64,000 nt of DNA from Siphonodentalium dalli (GCA_032622095.1 CP136062.1:40116918-40180917); one strand, 5' to 3'; shown: positions 31,451 to 47,970, counted from the first letter of the stretch. Notes: generated by a model from the sequence alone, not told the origin. A program made the numbers and translations.

Positions 31451-33603
31451 CTATAGGTATCCCCACCACACACATATAGGTATCCCCGCCACACACATCT
31501 ATAGGTATCACCTCCACATACATCTATAGGTATCACCACAACATACATCTATAGGTATCCCCACCACATTCATCTATAGGTATCCCCACCACACACATAT
31601 ATAGGTATCACCACCACATACATATATAGGTATCCCCGCCACAGACATATATATAGGTATTCCCGCCACATACATATATAGGTATCCTCACCACACACAT
31701 CTATAGGTATCCCCACCACACACATATATAGGTATCCCCACCACACACATCTATAGGTATCCCCACCACATACATCTATAGGTATCCCCACCACACACAT
31801 CTATAGGTATCCCCACCACACACATATATAGGTATCACCACCACGTACATATATAGGTATCCCCGCCACACACATATGTAGGTATCCCCACCACACACAT
31901 ATATATAGGTATCCCCGCCACACACATATATAGGTATCCCCACCACATACATATATAGGTATCACCACCACATACATATATAGGTATCCTCACCACACAC
32001 ATCTATAGGTATCCCCACCACACACATATATAGGTATCCCCACCACACACATCTATAAGTATCCCCACCACATACATATATAGTTATCCCCACCACATAC
32101 ATATATAAGTATCCCCGCCACATACATATATAGGTATCCCTACCACATACATATATAGGTATCCCCGCCATACACATATATAGGTATCCCCACCACATAC
32201 ATATATAGGTATCCCCACCACACACATATATAGGTATCCCCACCACATACATATATAGGTATCCCCACCACATACATATATAGGTATCCCCACCACATAC
32301 ATCAATAGGTATCCCCACCACACATATATATGTATCACCACCACACACATCTATAGGTATCCCCACCAAACACATATATAGGTATCCCCACCATACACAT
32401 CAATATGTATTACCGCCACACACATATATAGGTATCCACACCACATACATCTATAGGTATCCCCACCATACACATATATAGGTATCCCCACCATACACAT
32501 CTATATGTATAACCGCCACACTCATATATAGGTATCCCCACCACATACATCTATAGGTATCACCACCATACATATATAGGTATCCCCACCACATAAATCT
32601 ATAGGTATCCCCACCACACACATATATATGTATCACCACCACATACATATATAGGTATCTCCACCACACACATATATAGGTATCCCACCACATACATATA
32701 TAGGTATCCCCACCACACAGATATAGGTATACTCACCACACACATATATAGGTATCCTCACCTCACACATATATAGGTATCCCCGCCACATACATCTATA
32801 GTTATCACCACCACATACATCTATAGTTATCACCACCACATACATCTATAGGTATCCACACCACATACATCTATAGGTATCCCCACCACATACATCTATA
32901 TGTATCCCCGCCACACACATCTATAGGTATCCTCACCACACACATATATAGGTATCCCCACCACATACATCTATAGGTATCCCCACCACACACATATATA
33001 GGTATCCCCACCACACACATATATAGGTATCCCCACCACATACATCTATAGGTATCCCCACCACACACATATAGGTATCCCCGCCACACACATCTATAGG
33101 TATCACCTCCACATACATCTATAGGTATCACCACAACATACATCTATAGGTATCCCCACCACGTACATCTATAGGTATCCCCACCACACACATATATAGG
33201 TATCACCACCCCATACATATATAGGTATCCCCGCCACACAAATATATAGGTATTCCCGCCACATACATATATAGGTATTCTCACCACACACATCTATACG
33301 TATCCCCACCTAACACATATATAGGTATCCCCACCACACACATCTGTAGGTATCCCCACCACATACATCTAGAGGTATCCCCACCACACACATCTATAGG
33401 TATCCCCACCACACACATATATAGGAATCACCACCACGTACATATATAGGTATCCCCGCCACACACATATATAGGTATCCCCACCACACACATATATATA
33501 GGTATCCCCGCCACACACATATATAGGTATCCCCACCACATACATATATAGGTATCACCACCACATACATATATAGGTATCCCCACCACACACATGTATA
33601 GGT
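31451..33603. repeat. Block E, copy 1
   Basis: Matches 48,430-50,600 at an offset of 16,983 to 16,986 bp; the three-base drift comes from small indels. It contains the CCACATTCATC element at 31,566, a CATCAATATGTAT unit at 32,399, a GTATAACCGCC unit near 32,509 and module S at 32,870-33,420. The GAATCACC unit at 33,425 matches 50,408. Confidence 0.85.
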
Positions 33604-35772
33604 ATCCCCACCACATACATATATAGGTATCCCCACCACACACATATATAGGTATCCCCACACACACATATATAGGTATCCCCACCACACACATATATAG
33701 GTATTCCCACCACATACATATATAGGTCTCCCCACCACATACATCTATAGGTATCCCCACCACACACATATATATGTATCCCCACCACACACATATATAG
33801 GTATCACCACCACATACATATATAGGTATCGCCGCCACACACATATATAGGTATTCCCGCCACATACATATATAGGTATCCTCACCACACACATCTATAG
33901 GTATCCCCACCACATACATATATAGGTATCACCACCACATACATATATAGGTATCCCCGCCACACACATATATAGGTATCACCACCATACACATATATAG
34001 GTATCCCCACCACATACATATATAGGTATCCCCACCACATACATCTATAGGTATCCCCACCACACACATCTATATGTATCACTACCACACACATCTATAG
34101 GTATCCCCACCAAACACATATATAGTATCCCCACCATACACATCAATATGTATCACCGCCACACACATATATAGGTATCCCCACCACATACATCTATAGG
34201 TATCCCCACCATACACATCTATAGGTATCCCCACCACACACATCTATATGTATAACCGCCACACTCATATATAGGTATCCCCACCACATACATCTATAGG
34301 TATCACCACCACATACATATATAGGTATCCCCACCACATAAATCTATAGGTATCCCCACCACACACATCTATATGTATCACCACCACATACATATATAGG
34401 TATCCCCACCACACACATATATAGGTATCCCGCCACATACATATATAGGTATCCCCACCACACATCTATAGGTATCCCCACCACACACATATATAGGTAT
34501 CCCCACCACACACATATATAGGTATCCCCACCACATACATCTATAGGTATCCCCACCACACACATATATGTATCCCCGCCACACACATCTATAGGTATCA
34601 CCTCCACATACATCTATAGGTATCACCACAACATACATCTATAGGTATCCCCACCACGTACATCTATAGGTATCCCCACCACACACATATATAGGTATCA
34701 CCACCCCATACATATATAGGTATCCCCGCCACACAAATATATAGGTATTCCCGCCACATACATATATAGGTATACTCACCACACACATCTATACGTATCC
34801 CCACCACACACATATATAGGTATCCCCACCACACACATCTGTATGTATCCCCACCACATACATCTAGAGGTATCCCCACCACACACATCTATAGGTATCC
34901 CCACCACACACATATATAGGAATCACCACCACGTACATATATAGGTATCCCCGCCACACACATATATAGGTATCCCCACCACACACATATATATAGGTAT
35001 CCCCGCCACACACATATATATGTATCCCCACCACATACATATATAGGTATCACCACCACATACATATATAGGTATCCCCACCACACACATGTATAGGTAT
35101 CCCCACCACATACATATATAGGTATCCCCACCACACACATATATAGGTATCCCCACACACATATATATAGGTATCCCCACCACACACATATATAGGTATC
35201 CCCACCACATACATATATAGGTCTCCCCACCACATACATCTATAGGTATCCCCACCACACACATATATATGTATCCCCACCACACACATATATAGGTATC
35301 ACCACCACATAAATATATAGGTATCCCCGCCACACACATATATAGGTATTCCCGCCACATACATATATAGGTATCCTCACCACACACATCTATAGGTATC
35401 CCCACCACATACATATATAGGTATCACCACCACATACATATATAGGTATCCCCACCACACACATATATAGGTATCACCACCATACACATATATAGGTATC
35501 CCCACCACATACATATATAGGTATCCCCACCACATACATCTATAGGTATCCCCACCACACACATCTATATGTATCACTACCACACACATCTATAGGTATC
35601 CCCACCAAACACATATATAGGTATCCCCACCATACACATCAATATGTATCACCGCCACACACATATATAGGTATCCCCACCACATACATCTATAGGTATC
35701 CCCACCATACACATCTATAGGTATCCCCACCACACACATCTATATGTATAACCGCCACACTCATATATAGGT
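33604..35772. repeat. 2,170-bp tandem pair, copy F1
   Basis: Repeated at 35,773-37,940. The offset is 2,169 bp on the left and 2,170 bp on the right because F1 has lost one G in the TATAGTATCC unit near 34,125. The private unit TATCACTACCAC occurs at about 34,080 and 35,575. A 23-bp unit with CCCCACACAC lies near 33,660. Confidence 0.9.
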
Positions 35773-37940
35773 ATCCCCACCACATACATATATAGGTATC
35801 CCCACCACACACATATATAGGTATCCCCACACACACATATATAGGTATCCCCACCACACACATATATAGGTATTCCCACCACATACATATATAGGTCTCC
35901 CCACCACATACATCTATAGGTATCCCCACCACACACATATATATGTATCCCCACCACACACATATATAGGTATCACCACCACATACATATATAGGTATCG
36001 CCGCCACACACATATATAGGTATTCCCGCCACATACATATATAGGTATCCTCACCACACACATCTATAGGTATCCCCACCACATACATATATAGGTATCA
36101 CCACCACATACATATATAGGTATCCCCGCCACACACATATATAGGTATCACCACCATACACATATATAGGTATCCCCACCACATACATATATAGGTATCC
36201 CCACCACATACATCTATAGGTATCCCCACCACACACATCTATATGTATCACTACCACACACATCTATAGGTATCCCCACCAAACACATATATAGGTATCC
36301 CCACCATACACATCAATATGTATCACCGCCACACACATATATAGGTATCCCCACCACATACATCTATAGGTATCCCCACCATACACATCTATAGGTATCC
36401 CCACCACACACATCTATATGTATAACCGCCACACTCATATATAGGTATCCCCACCACATACATCTATAGGTATCACCACCACATACATATATAGGTATCC
36501 CCACCACATAAATCTATAGGTATCCCCACCACACACATCTATATGTATCACCACCACATACATATATAGGTATCCCCACCACACACATATATAGGTATCC
36601 CGCCACATACATATATAGGTATCCCCACCACACATCTATAGGTATCCCCACCACACACATATATAGGTATCCCCACCACACACATATATAGGTATCCCCA
36701 CCACATACATCTATAGGTATCCCCACCACACACATATATGTATCCCCGCCACACACATCTATAGGTATCACCTCCACATACATCTATAGGTATCACCACA
36801 ACATACATCTATAGGTATCCCCACCACGTACATCTATAGGTATCCCCACCACACACATATATAGGTATCACCACCCCATACATATATAGGTATCCCCGCC
36901 ACACAAATATATAGGTATTCCCGCCACATACATATATAGGTATACTCACCACACACATCTATACGTATCCCCACCACACACATATATAGGTATCCCCACC
37001 ACACACATCTGTATGTATCCCCACCACATACATCTAGAGGTATCCCCACCACACACATCTATAGGTATCCCCACCACACACATATATAGGAATCACCACC
37101 ACGTACATATATAGGTATCCCCGCCACACACATATATAGGTATCCCCACCACACACATATATATAGGTATCCCCGCCACACACATATATATGTATCCCCA
37201 CCACATACATATATAGGTATCACCACCACATACATATATAGGTATCCCCACCACACACATGTATAGGTATCCCCACCACATACATATATAGGTATCCCCA
37301 CCACACACATATATAGGTATCCCCACACACACATATATAGGTATCCCCACCACACACATATATAGGTATCCCCACCACATACATATATAGGTCTCCCCAC
37401 CACATACATCTATAGGTATCCCCACCACACACATATATATGTATCCCCACCACACACATATATAGGTATCACCACCACATAAATATATAGGTATCCCCGC
37501 CACACACATATATAGGTATTCCCGCCACATACATATATAGGTATCCTCACCACACACATCTATAGGTATCCCCACCACATACATATATAGGTATCACCAC
37601 CACATACATATATAGGTATCCCCACCACACACATATATAGGTATCACCACCATACACATATATAGGTATCCCCACCACATACATATATAGGTATCCCCAC
37701 CACATACATCTATAGGTATCCCCACCACACACATCTATATGTATCACTACCACACACATCTATAGGTATCCCCACCAAACACATATATAGGTATCCCCAC
37801 CATACACATCAATATGTATCACCGCCACACACATATATAGGTATCCCCACCACATACATCTATAGGTATCCCCACCATACACATCTATAGGTATCCCCAC
37901 CACACACATCTATATGTATAACCGCCACACTCATATATAG
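35773..37940. repeat. 2,170-bp tandem pair, copy F2
   Basis: Near-identical to F1, with the full TATAGGTATCC unit where F1 has the one-base loss. TATCACTACCAC units lie at about 36,249 and 37,745, each 2,169 to 2,170 bp from its F1 partner. Only a handful of substitutions separate the copies by eye. Confidence 0.9.
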
Positions 37941-39704
37941 GTATCCCCACCACATACATCTATAGGTATCACCACCACATACATATATAGGTATCCCACC
38001 ACATAAATCTATAGGTATCCCCACCACACACATCTATATGTATCACCACCACATACATATATAGGTATCCCCACCACACACATATATAGGTATCCCGCCA
38101 CATACATATATAGGTATCCCCACCACACATCTATAGGTATCACCACCACATACATATATAGGTATCACCACCACACACATATAGGTATCCCCACCACACA
38201 CATATATAGGTATCCCCACCACACACAAATATAGGTATCCCCACCACATACATATATAGGTCTCCCCACCACATACATCTAGAGGTATCCCCACCGCACA
38301 CATCTATATGTTTCCCCACCCCACACATATATAGGTATCCCCACCACATACATATATAGGTATCCACACCACATACATCTATAGGTATCCCCACCACACA
38401 CATCTATATGTATCACCACCACACACATCTATAGGTATCCCCACCAAACACATATATAGGTATCCCCACCATACACATCAATATGTATCACCGCCACACA
38501 CATATATAGGTATCCCCACCACATACATCTATATGTATCCCCACCATACACATATATAGGTATCCCCACCATACACATCTATATGTATAACCGCCACACT
38601 CATATATAGGTATCCCCACCACATACATCTATAGGTATCAACACCACATACATATATAGGTATCCCCACCACATAAATCTATAGGTATCCCCACCACACA
38701 CATCTATATGCATCACCACCACATAAATCTATAGGTATCCCCACCACACACATATATAGGTATCCCACCACATACATATATAGGTATCCCCACCACACAC
38801 ATATAGGTATCCTCACCACACACATATATAGGTATCCTCACCACACACATATATAGGTATCCCCGCCACATACATCTATAGGTATCACCACCACATACAT
38901 CAATATGTATCACCGCCACACACATATATAGGTATCCCCACCACATACATCTATATGTATCCCCACCATACACATCTATAGGTATCCCCACCACATAAAT
39001 CTATAGGTATCCCCGCCACACTCATATATAGGTATCCCCACCACATACATCTATAGGTATCACCACCACATACATATATAGGTATCCCCACCACATAAAT
39101 CTATAGGTATCCCCACCATACACATCAATATGTATCACCGCCACACACATATATAGGTATCCCCACCTCATACATCTATATGTATCCCCACCATACACAT
39201 CTATAGGTATCCCCACCATACACATCTATATGTATAACCGCCACACTCATATATAGGTATCCCCACCACATACATCTATAGGTATCACCACCACATACAT
39301 ATATAGGTATCCCCACCACATAAATCTATAGGTATCCCCACCACACATTCTATATGCATCACCACCAAATACATATATAGGTATCCCCACCACACACATA
39401 TATAGGTATCACCACCATACACATATATAGGTATCCCCATCACATACATATATAGGTATCCCCACCACATACATCTATAGGTATCCCCACCACACACATC
39501 TATATGTATCACTACCACACACATCTATAGGTATCCCCACCAAACACATATATAGGTATCCCCACCATACACATCAATATGTATCACCGCCACACACATA
39601 TATAGGTATCCCCACCACATACATCTATAGGTATCCCCACCATACACATCTATAGGTATCCCCACCACACACATCTATATGTATAACCGCCACACTCATA
39701 TATA
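37941..39704. repeat. Block H, copy 1
   Basis: Matches 42.3-43.4 kb at an exact offset of 4,289 bp (CATCAATATGTAT at 38,476, 38,898 and 39,123 against 42,765, 43,187 and 43,412). The 422/225-bp triplet of the 1,616-bp composite is present, but the sequence then diverges, so this is a partial fifth composite. A further TATCACTACCAC unit lies at about 39,510. Confidence 0.82.
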
Positions 39705-40828
39705 GGTATCCCCACCACATATATCTATAGGTATCACCACCACATACATATATAGGTATCCCCACCACATAAATCTATAGGTATCCCCACCACACACATC
39801 TATATGTATCACCACCACATACATATATAGGTATCCCCACCACACACATATATAGGTATCCCCACCACACACATATATAGGTATCCCCACCACATACATC
39901 TATAGGTATCCCCACCACACACATATAGGTATCCCCGCCACACACATCTATAGGTATCACCTCCACATACATCTATAGGTATCACCACAACATACATCTA
40001 TAGGTATCCCCACCACGTACATCTATAGGTATCCCCACCACACACATATATAGGTATCACCACCCCATACATATATAGGTATCCCCGCCACACAAATATA
40101 TAGGTATTCCCGCCACATACATATATAGGTATACTCACCACACACATCTATACGTATCCCCACCACACACATATATAGGTATCCCCACCACACACATCTG
40201 TAGGTATCCCCACCACATACATCTAGAGGTATCCCCACCACACACATCTATAGGTATCCCCACCACACACATATATAGGAATCACCACCACGTACATTTA
40301 TAGGTATCCCCGCCACACACATATATAGGTATCCCCGCCACACACATATATATAGGTATCCCCGCCACACACATATATAGGTATCCCCACCACATACATA
40401 TATAGGTATCACCACCACATACATATATAGGAATCCCCACCACACACATGTATAGGTATCCCCACCACATACATATATAGGTATCCCCACCACACACATA
40501 TATAGGTATCCCCACACACACATATATAGGTATCCCCACCACACACATATATAGGTATCCCCACCACATACATATATAGGTCTCCCCACCACATACATCT
40601 ATAGGTATCCCCACCACACACATATATATGTATCCCCACCACACACATATATAGGTATCACCACCACATAAATATATAGGTATCCCCGCCACACACATAT
40701 ATAGGTATTCCCGCCACATACATATATAGGTATCCTCACCACACACATCTATAGGTATCCCCACCACATACATATATAGGTATCACCACAACATACATAT
40801 ATAGGTATCCCCACCACACACATATATA
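39705..40828. repeat. 1,124-bp tandem pair, copy G1
   Basis: Repeated at 40,829-41,952. The rare ACATATATCTATAGG unit at 39,717 returns at 40,841, 1,124 bp on (45 units less one base). The odd site TCACCACAACATAC near 40,785 is shared at about 41,909. Stretches compared across the pair look identical, so this is the least diverged duplication in the window. Confidence 0.92.
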
Positions 40829-41952
40829 GGTATCCCCACCACATATATCTATAGGTATCACCACCACATACATATATAGGTATCCCCACCACATAAATCT
40901 ATAGGTATCCCCACCACACACATCTATATGTATCACCACCACATACATATATAGGTATCCCCACCACACACATATATAGGTATCCCCACCACACACATAT
41001 ATAGGTATCCCCACCACATACATCTATAGGTATCCCCACCACACACATATAGGTATCCCCGCCACACACATCTATAGGTATCACCTCCACATACATCTAT
41101 AGGTATCACCACAACATACATCTATAGGTATCCCCACCACGTACATCTATAGGTATCCCCACCACACACATATATAGGTATCACCACCCCATACATATAT
41201 AGGTATCCCCGCCACACAAATATATAGGTATTCCCGCCACATACATATATAGGTATACTCACCACACACATCTATACGTATCCCCACCACACACATATAT
41301 AGGTATCCCCACCACACACATCTGTAGGTATCCCCACCACATACATCTAGAGGTATCCCCACCACACACATCTATAGGTATCCCCACCACACACATATAT
41401 AGGAATCACCACCACGTACATTTATAGGTATCCCCGCCACACACATATATAGGTATCCCCGCCACACACATATATATAGGTATCCCCGCCACACACATAT
41501 ATAGGTATCCCCACCACATACATATATAGGTATCACCACCACATACATATATAGGAATCCCCACCACACACATGTATAGGTATCCCCACCACATACATAT
41601 ATAGGTATCCCCACCACACACATATATAGGTATCCCCACACACACATATATAGGTATCCCCACCACACACATATATAGGTATCCCCACCACATACATATA
41701 TAGGTCTCCCCACCACATACATCTATAGGTATCCCCACCACACACATATATATGTATCCCCACCACACACATATATAGGTATCACCACCACATAAATATA
41801 TAGGTATCCCCGCCACACACATATATAGGTATTCCCGCCACATACATATATAGGTATCCTCACCACACACATCTATAGGTATCCCCACCACATACATATA
41901 TAGGTATCACCACAACATACATATATAGGTATCCCCACCACACACATATATA
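40829..41952. repeat. 1,124-bp tandem pair, copy G2
   Basis: Second copy of G1 with no clear difference by eye apart from its left edge. To its right the order resumes that of the end of block F2 (offset 4,313 bp; TATCACTACC at 42,058 against 37,745). Confidence 0.92.
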
Positions 41953-42764
41953 GGTATCACCACCATACACATATATAGGTATCCCCACCACATACATATA
42001 TAGGTATCCCCACCACATACATCTATAGGTATCCCCACCACACACATCTATATGTATCACTACCACACACATCTATAGGTATCCCCACCAAACACATATA
42101 TAGGTATCCCCACCATACACATCAATATGTATCACCGCCACACACATATATAGGTATCCCCACCACATACATCTATAGGTATCCCCACCATACACATCTA
42201 TAGGTATCCCCACCACACACATCTATATGTATAACCGCCACACTCATATATAGGTATCCCCACCACATACATCTATAGGTATCACCACCACATACATATA
42301 TAGGTATCCCCACCACATAAATCTATAGGTATCCCCACCACACACATCTATATGTATCCCCACCACACACATATATAGGTATCCCGCCACATACATATAT
42401 AGGTATCCCCACCACACATCTATAGGTATCACCACCACATACATATATAGGTATCACCACCACACACATATAGGTATCCCCACCACACACATATATAGGT
42501 ATCCCCACCACACACAAATATAGGTATCCCCACCACATACATATATAGGTCTCCCCACCACATACATCTAGAGGTATCCCCACCGCACACATCTATATGT
42601 TTCCCAACCACACACATATATAGGTATCCCCACCACATACATATATAGGTATCCCCACCACATATGTCTATAGGTATCCCCACCACACACATCTATATGT
42701 ATCACCACCACACACATCTATAGGTATCTCCACCAAACACATATATAGGTATCCCCACCATAAA
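41953..42764. repeat. Junction block between G2 and the third composite
   Basis: First part (to about 42,330) repeats the end of F2, with TATCACTACCAC at 42,058 and CATCAATATGTAT at 42,120. From about 42,330 it follows block H copy 1 at an offset of 4,289 bp. Only 25-bp repeat is present. Confidence 0.75.
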
Positions 42765-44383
42765 CATCAATATGTATCACCGCCACACACATATATAGGT
42801 ATCCCCACCACATACATCTATATGTATCCCCACCATACACATATATAGGTATCCCCACCATACACATCTATATGTATAACCGCCACACTCATATATAGGT
42901 ATCCCCACCACATACATCTATAGGTATCACCACCACATACATATATAGGTATCCCCACCACATAAATCTATAGGTATCCCCACCACACACATCTATATGC
43001 ATCACCACCACATAAATCTATAGGTATCCCCACCACACACATATATAGGTATCCCACCACATACATATATAGGTATCCCCACCACACACATATAGGTATC
43101 CTCACCACACACATATATAGGTATCCTCACCACACACATATATAGGTATCCCCGCCACATACATCTATAGGTATCACCACCACATACATCAATATGTATC
43201 ACCGCCACACACATATATAGGTATCCCCACCACATACATCTATATGTATCCCCACCATACACATCTATAGGTATCCCCACCACATAAATCTATAGGTATC
43301 CCCGCCACACTCATATATAGGTATCCCCACCACATACATCTATAGGAATCACCACCACATACATATATAGGTATCCCCACCACATAAATCTATAGGTATC
43401 CCCACCATACACATCAATATGTATCACCGCCACACACATATATAGGTATCCCCATCACATACATCTATATGTATCCCCACCATACACATCTATAGGTATC
43501 CCCACCATACAAATCTATATGTATAACCGCCACACTCATATATAGGTATCCCCACCACATACATCTATAGGTATCACCACCACATACATATATAGGTATC
43601 CCCACCACATAAATCTATAGGTATCCCCACCACACACATCTATATGCATCACCACCAAATACATATATAGGTATCCCCACCACACACATATATAGGTATC
43701 CCACCACATACATATATAGGTATCCCCACCACACACATATAGGTATCCTCACCACACACATATATAGGTATCCTCACCACACACATATATAGGTATCCCC
43801 GCCACATACATCTATAGGTATCACCACCACATACATCTATAGTTATCACCACCACATACATCTATACGTATCCACACCACATACATCTATAGGTATCCCC
43901 ACCACATACATCTATATGTATCCCCGCCACACACATCTATAGGTATCCTCACCACACACATATATAGGTATCCCCCACCACATACATCTATAGGTATCCC
44001 CACCACACACATATATAGGTATCCCCACCACACACATATATAGGTATCCCCACCACATACATCTATAGGTATCCCCACCACACACATATAGGTATCCCCG
44101 CCACACACATCTATAGGTATCACCTCCACATACATATATAGGTATCCCCACCACATACATCTATAGGTATCCCCACCACATACATATATAGGTATTCCCA
44201 CCACATACATATATAGGTATCCCCACCACATACATATGTAGGTATCCCCACCACATACATATATAGGTATCCCCACCACATACATCTATAGGTATCCCCA
44301 CCACACACATCTATATGTATCACCACCACACACATCTATAGGTATCCCCACCAAACACATATATAGGTATCCCCACCATACAC
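42765..44383. repeat. 1,616-bp composite repeat, copy 3
   Basis: CATCAATATGTAT units at 42,765, 43,187, 43,412 and 44,383 give spacings of 422, 225 and 971 bp. The first unit reads TAAACATC rather than TACACATC just before the landmark. One extra C near 43,975 (five C residues in a row) accounts for 971 against 970. Confidence 0.88.
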
Positions 44384-45072
44384 ATCAATATGTATCACCG
44401 CCACACACATATATAGGTATCCCCACCACATACATCTATAGGTATCCCCACCATACACATATATAGGTATCCCCACCATACACATCTATATGTATAACCG
44501 CCACACTCATATATAGGTATCCCCACCACATACATCTATAGGTATCACCACCACATACATATATAGGTATCCCCACCACATAAATCTATAGGTATCCCCA
44601 CCACACACATCTATATGTATCACCACCACATACATATATAGGTATCCCCACCACACACATATGTAGGTATCCCACCACATACATATATAGGTATCACCAC
44701 CACACACATATAGGTATCCCCACCACACACATATAAAGGTATCCCCACCACACACAAATATAGGTATCCCCACCACATACATATATAGGTCTCCCCACCA
44801 CATACATCTAGAGGTATCCCCACCACACACATCTATATGTTTCCCCACCACACACATATATAGGTATCCCCACCACATACATCTATAGGTATCCCCACCA
44901 CTCACATATATAGGTATCCCCACCACACACATATATAGGTATTCCCACCACATACATCTATAGGTATCCCCACCACACACATATAGGTATCCCCGCCACA
45001 CACATCTATAGGTATCACCTCCACATACATCTATAGGTATCACCACAACATACATCTATAGGTATCCCCACC
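44384..45072. repeat. Recurrent module T
   Basis: Variant order that includes a CATATAAAGG unit near 44,728, a CATCTAGAGG unit near 44,808 and a CCACTCACATATATAGG unit near 44,900. Similar orders occur at 10.4-10.8, 23.5-24.0, 29.1-29.6, 48.1-48.5, 53.1-53.6 and 54.6-55.07 kb. No gene is visible. Confidence 0.7.
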
Positions 45073-47970
45073 ACATTCATCTATAGGTATCCCCACCACA
45101 CACATATATAGGTATCACCACCACATACATATATAGGTATCCCCGCCAGAGACATATATAGGTATTCCCGCCACATACATATATAGGTATCCTCACCACA
45201 CACATCTATAGGTATCCCCACCACACACATATATAGGTATCCCCACCACACACATCTATAGGTATCCCCACCACATACATCTATAGGTATCCCCACCACA
45301 CACATCTATAGGTATCCCCACCACACACATATATAGGTATCACCACCACGTACATATATAGGTATCCCCGCCACACACATATATAGGTATCCCCACCACA
45401 CACATATATATAGGTATCCCCGCCACACACATATATAGGTATCACCACCACGTACATATATAGGTATCCCCGCCACACACATATATAGGTATCCCCACCA
45501 CACACATATATATAGGTATCCCCGCCACACACATATATAGGTATCCCCACCACATACATATATAGGTATCACCACCACATACATATATAGGTATCCTCAC
45601 CACACACATCAATAGGTATCCCCACCACACACATATATAGGTATCCCCACTACACACATCTATAAGTATCCCCGCCACATACATATATAGGTATCCCCAC
45701 CACATACATATATAAGTATCCCCGCCACATACATATATAGGTATCCCCACCACATACATATATAGGTATCCCCGCCACACACATATATAGGTATCCCCAC
45801 CACACACATATATAGGTATCCACACGACACACATATATAGGTATCCCCACCACATACATATATAGGTATCCCCACCACATACATCTATAGGTATCCCCAC
45901 CACATACATATATAGGTATCACCGCCACACACATATATAGGTATTCCCGCCACATACATATATAGGTATCCTCACCACACACATCTATAGGTATCCCCAC
46001 CACATACATATATAGGTATCACCACCACATACATATATAAGTATCCCCACCACACACATATATAGGTATCCCCACCACACACATATATATAGGTATCCCC
46101 GCCACACACATATATAGGTATCCCCACCACATACATATATAGGTATCACCACCACCACCACCACAAACATCTATAGGTATCCACACCACACACATCTATA
46201 GGTATCCTCACCACATACATATATAGGTATCCCCGCCACACACATATATAGGTATCCTCACCTCACACATCTATAGGTATCCCCACCACACACATATATA
46301 GGTATAGCCACCACACACATATATAGGTATCCCCACCACACACATCCATAGGTATCCCCACCACACACATATATAGGTATCCCCACCACACACATATATA
46401 GGTATCCCCACCACACACATCTATAGGTATCCCCACCAAACACATATATAGGTATCCCCACCACATACATATATAGGTATCCCCACCACATACATATATA
46501 GGTATCACCACCACATACATATATAGGTATCCTCACCACACACATCTATAGGTATCCCACCACACACATATATAGGTATCCCCACCACACACATCTATAG
46601 GAATCCCCACCACACACATCTATAGGTATCCCCACTACATACATATATATGTATCCCCACCACATACATATATAGGTATCCCCGCCACATACATATATAG
46701 GTATCCCCACCACATACATATATAGGTATCCCCACCACACACATATATAGGTATCCCCACACACACATATATAGGTATCCCCACCACACACATATATATA
46801 GGTATCCCCGCCACACACATATATAGGTATCCCCACCACATACATATATAGGTCTCCCCACCACATACATCTATACGTTTTCCCACCACACACATCTATA
46901 GGTATCCCCACCACACACATATATTGGTATCACCACACATACATATATAGGTATCCCCGCCACACACATATATAGGTATCCCCGCCACATACATATATAG
47001 GTATCCCCACCACACACATCTATAGGTATTCCCACCATATACATATATAGGTATCACCACCACACACATATATAGGTATCCCCACCACACACATATATAG
47101 GTATCCCCGCCACATACATATATAGGTATCACCACCACACACATATATAGGTCTCCCAACCACATACATCTATAGGTATCCCCACCACACACATATATAT
47201 GTATCCCCACCACACACAGATCTATAGGTATCCCCACCACACACATATATATGTATCCCCACCACACACAGATCTATAGGTATTCCCACCACACACATAT
47301 ATAGGTATTCCCACAATACACATCTATAGTTATCCCCGCCACACACATATATAGGTATCCCCACCACATACATATATAGGTATCCCCACCACACACATAT
47401 ATAGGTATCCCACCACATACATATATAGGTATCCCCACCACGCACATATAGGTATCCCCGCCACATACATATAGGTATCCCCACCACACACATATAGGTA
47501 TCCCCACCACACACATATATAGGTATCACCACCACATACATATATAGGTATCCCCAACACATACATATATAGGTATCCCCACCATATACTTATATAGGTA
47601 TCCCCACCACATACATATATAGGTAACCCCACCACATACATCTATAGGTATCCCCACCACAAACATATATAGGTATCCCCACCACATACATATATAGGTA
47701 TCCCCACCACATACATATATAGCTATCCCCACCACATACATCTATAGGTATCACCGCCACATACATCTATAAGTATCCCCACCACATACGTATATAGGTA
47801 TCCCCGCCACACACATATATAGGTATCCCCACCACACACATATATAGGTATCACCATCACACACATATATAGGTATCCCCGCCACATACATATGTAGGTA
47901 TCCCCACCACATACATATATAGGTATCACCACCACACACATATATAGGTATCCCCACCATATACATATGT
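45073..47970. repeat. Block K, copy 1
   Basis: Matches 55,086-57,803 with offsets of 10,013, then 9,886, 9,933 and 9,832 bp as units are gained or lost. It holds a local doubling of the CCACGTAC run (45,349 and 45,451, 102 bp apart), an ACC microsatellite at 46,148-46,162, a CACAATACAC unit near 47,312 and a group of 23-bp units near 47,450-47,500. Confidence 0.85.
46148..46162 (+). repeat. ACC trinucleotide expansion, five copies
   Basis: Within one 25-bp unit the CACC core has grown to five ACC triplets followed by ACAAAC. The homologous site in block K copy 2 (56,084-56,095) has four. Elsewhere the corresponding position normally has two. Confidence 0.9.
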
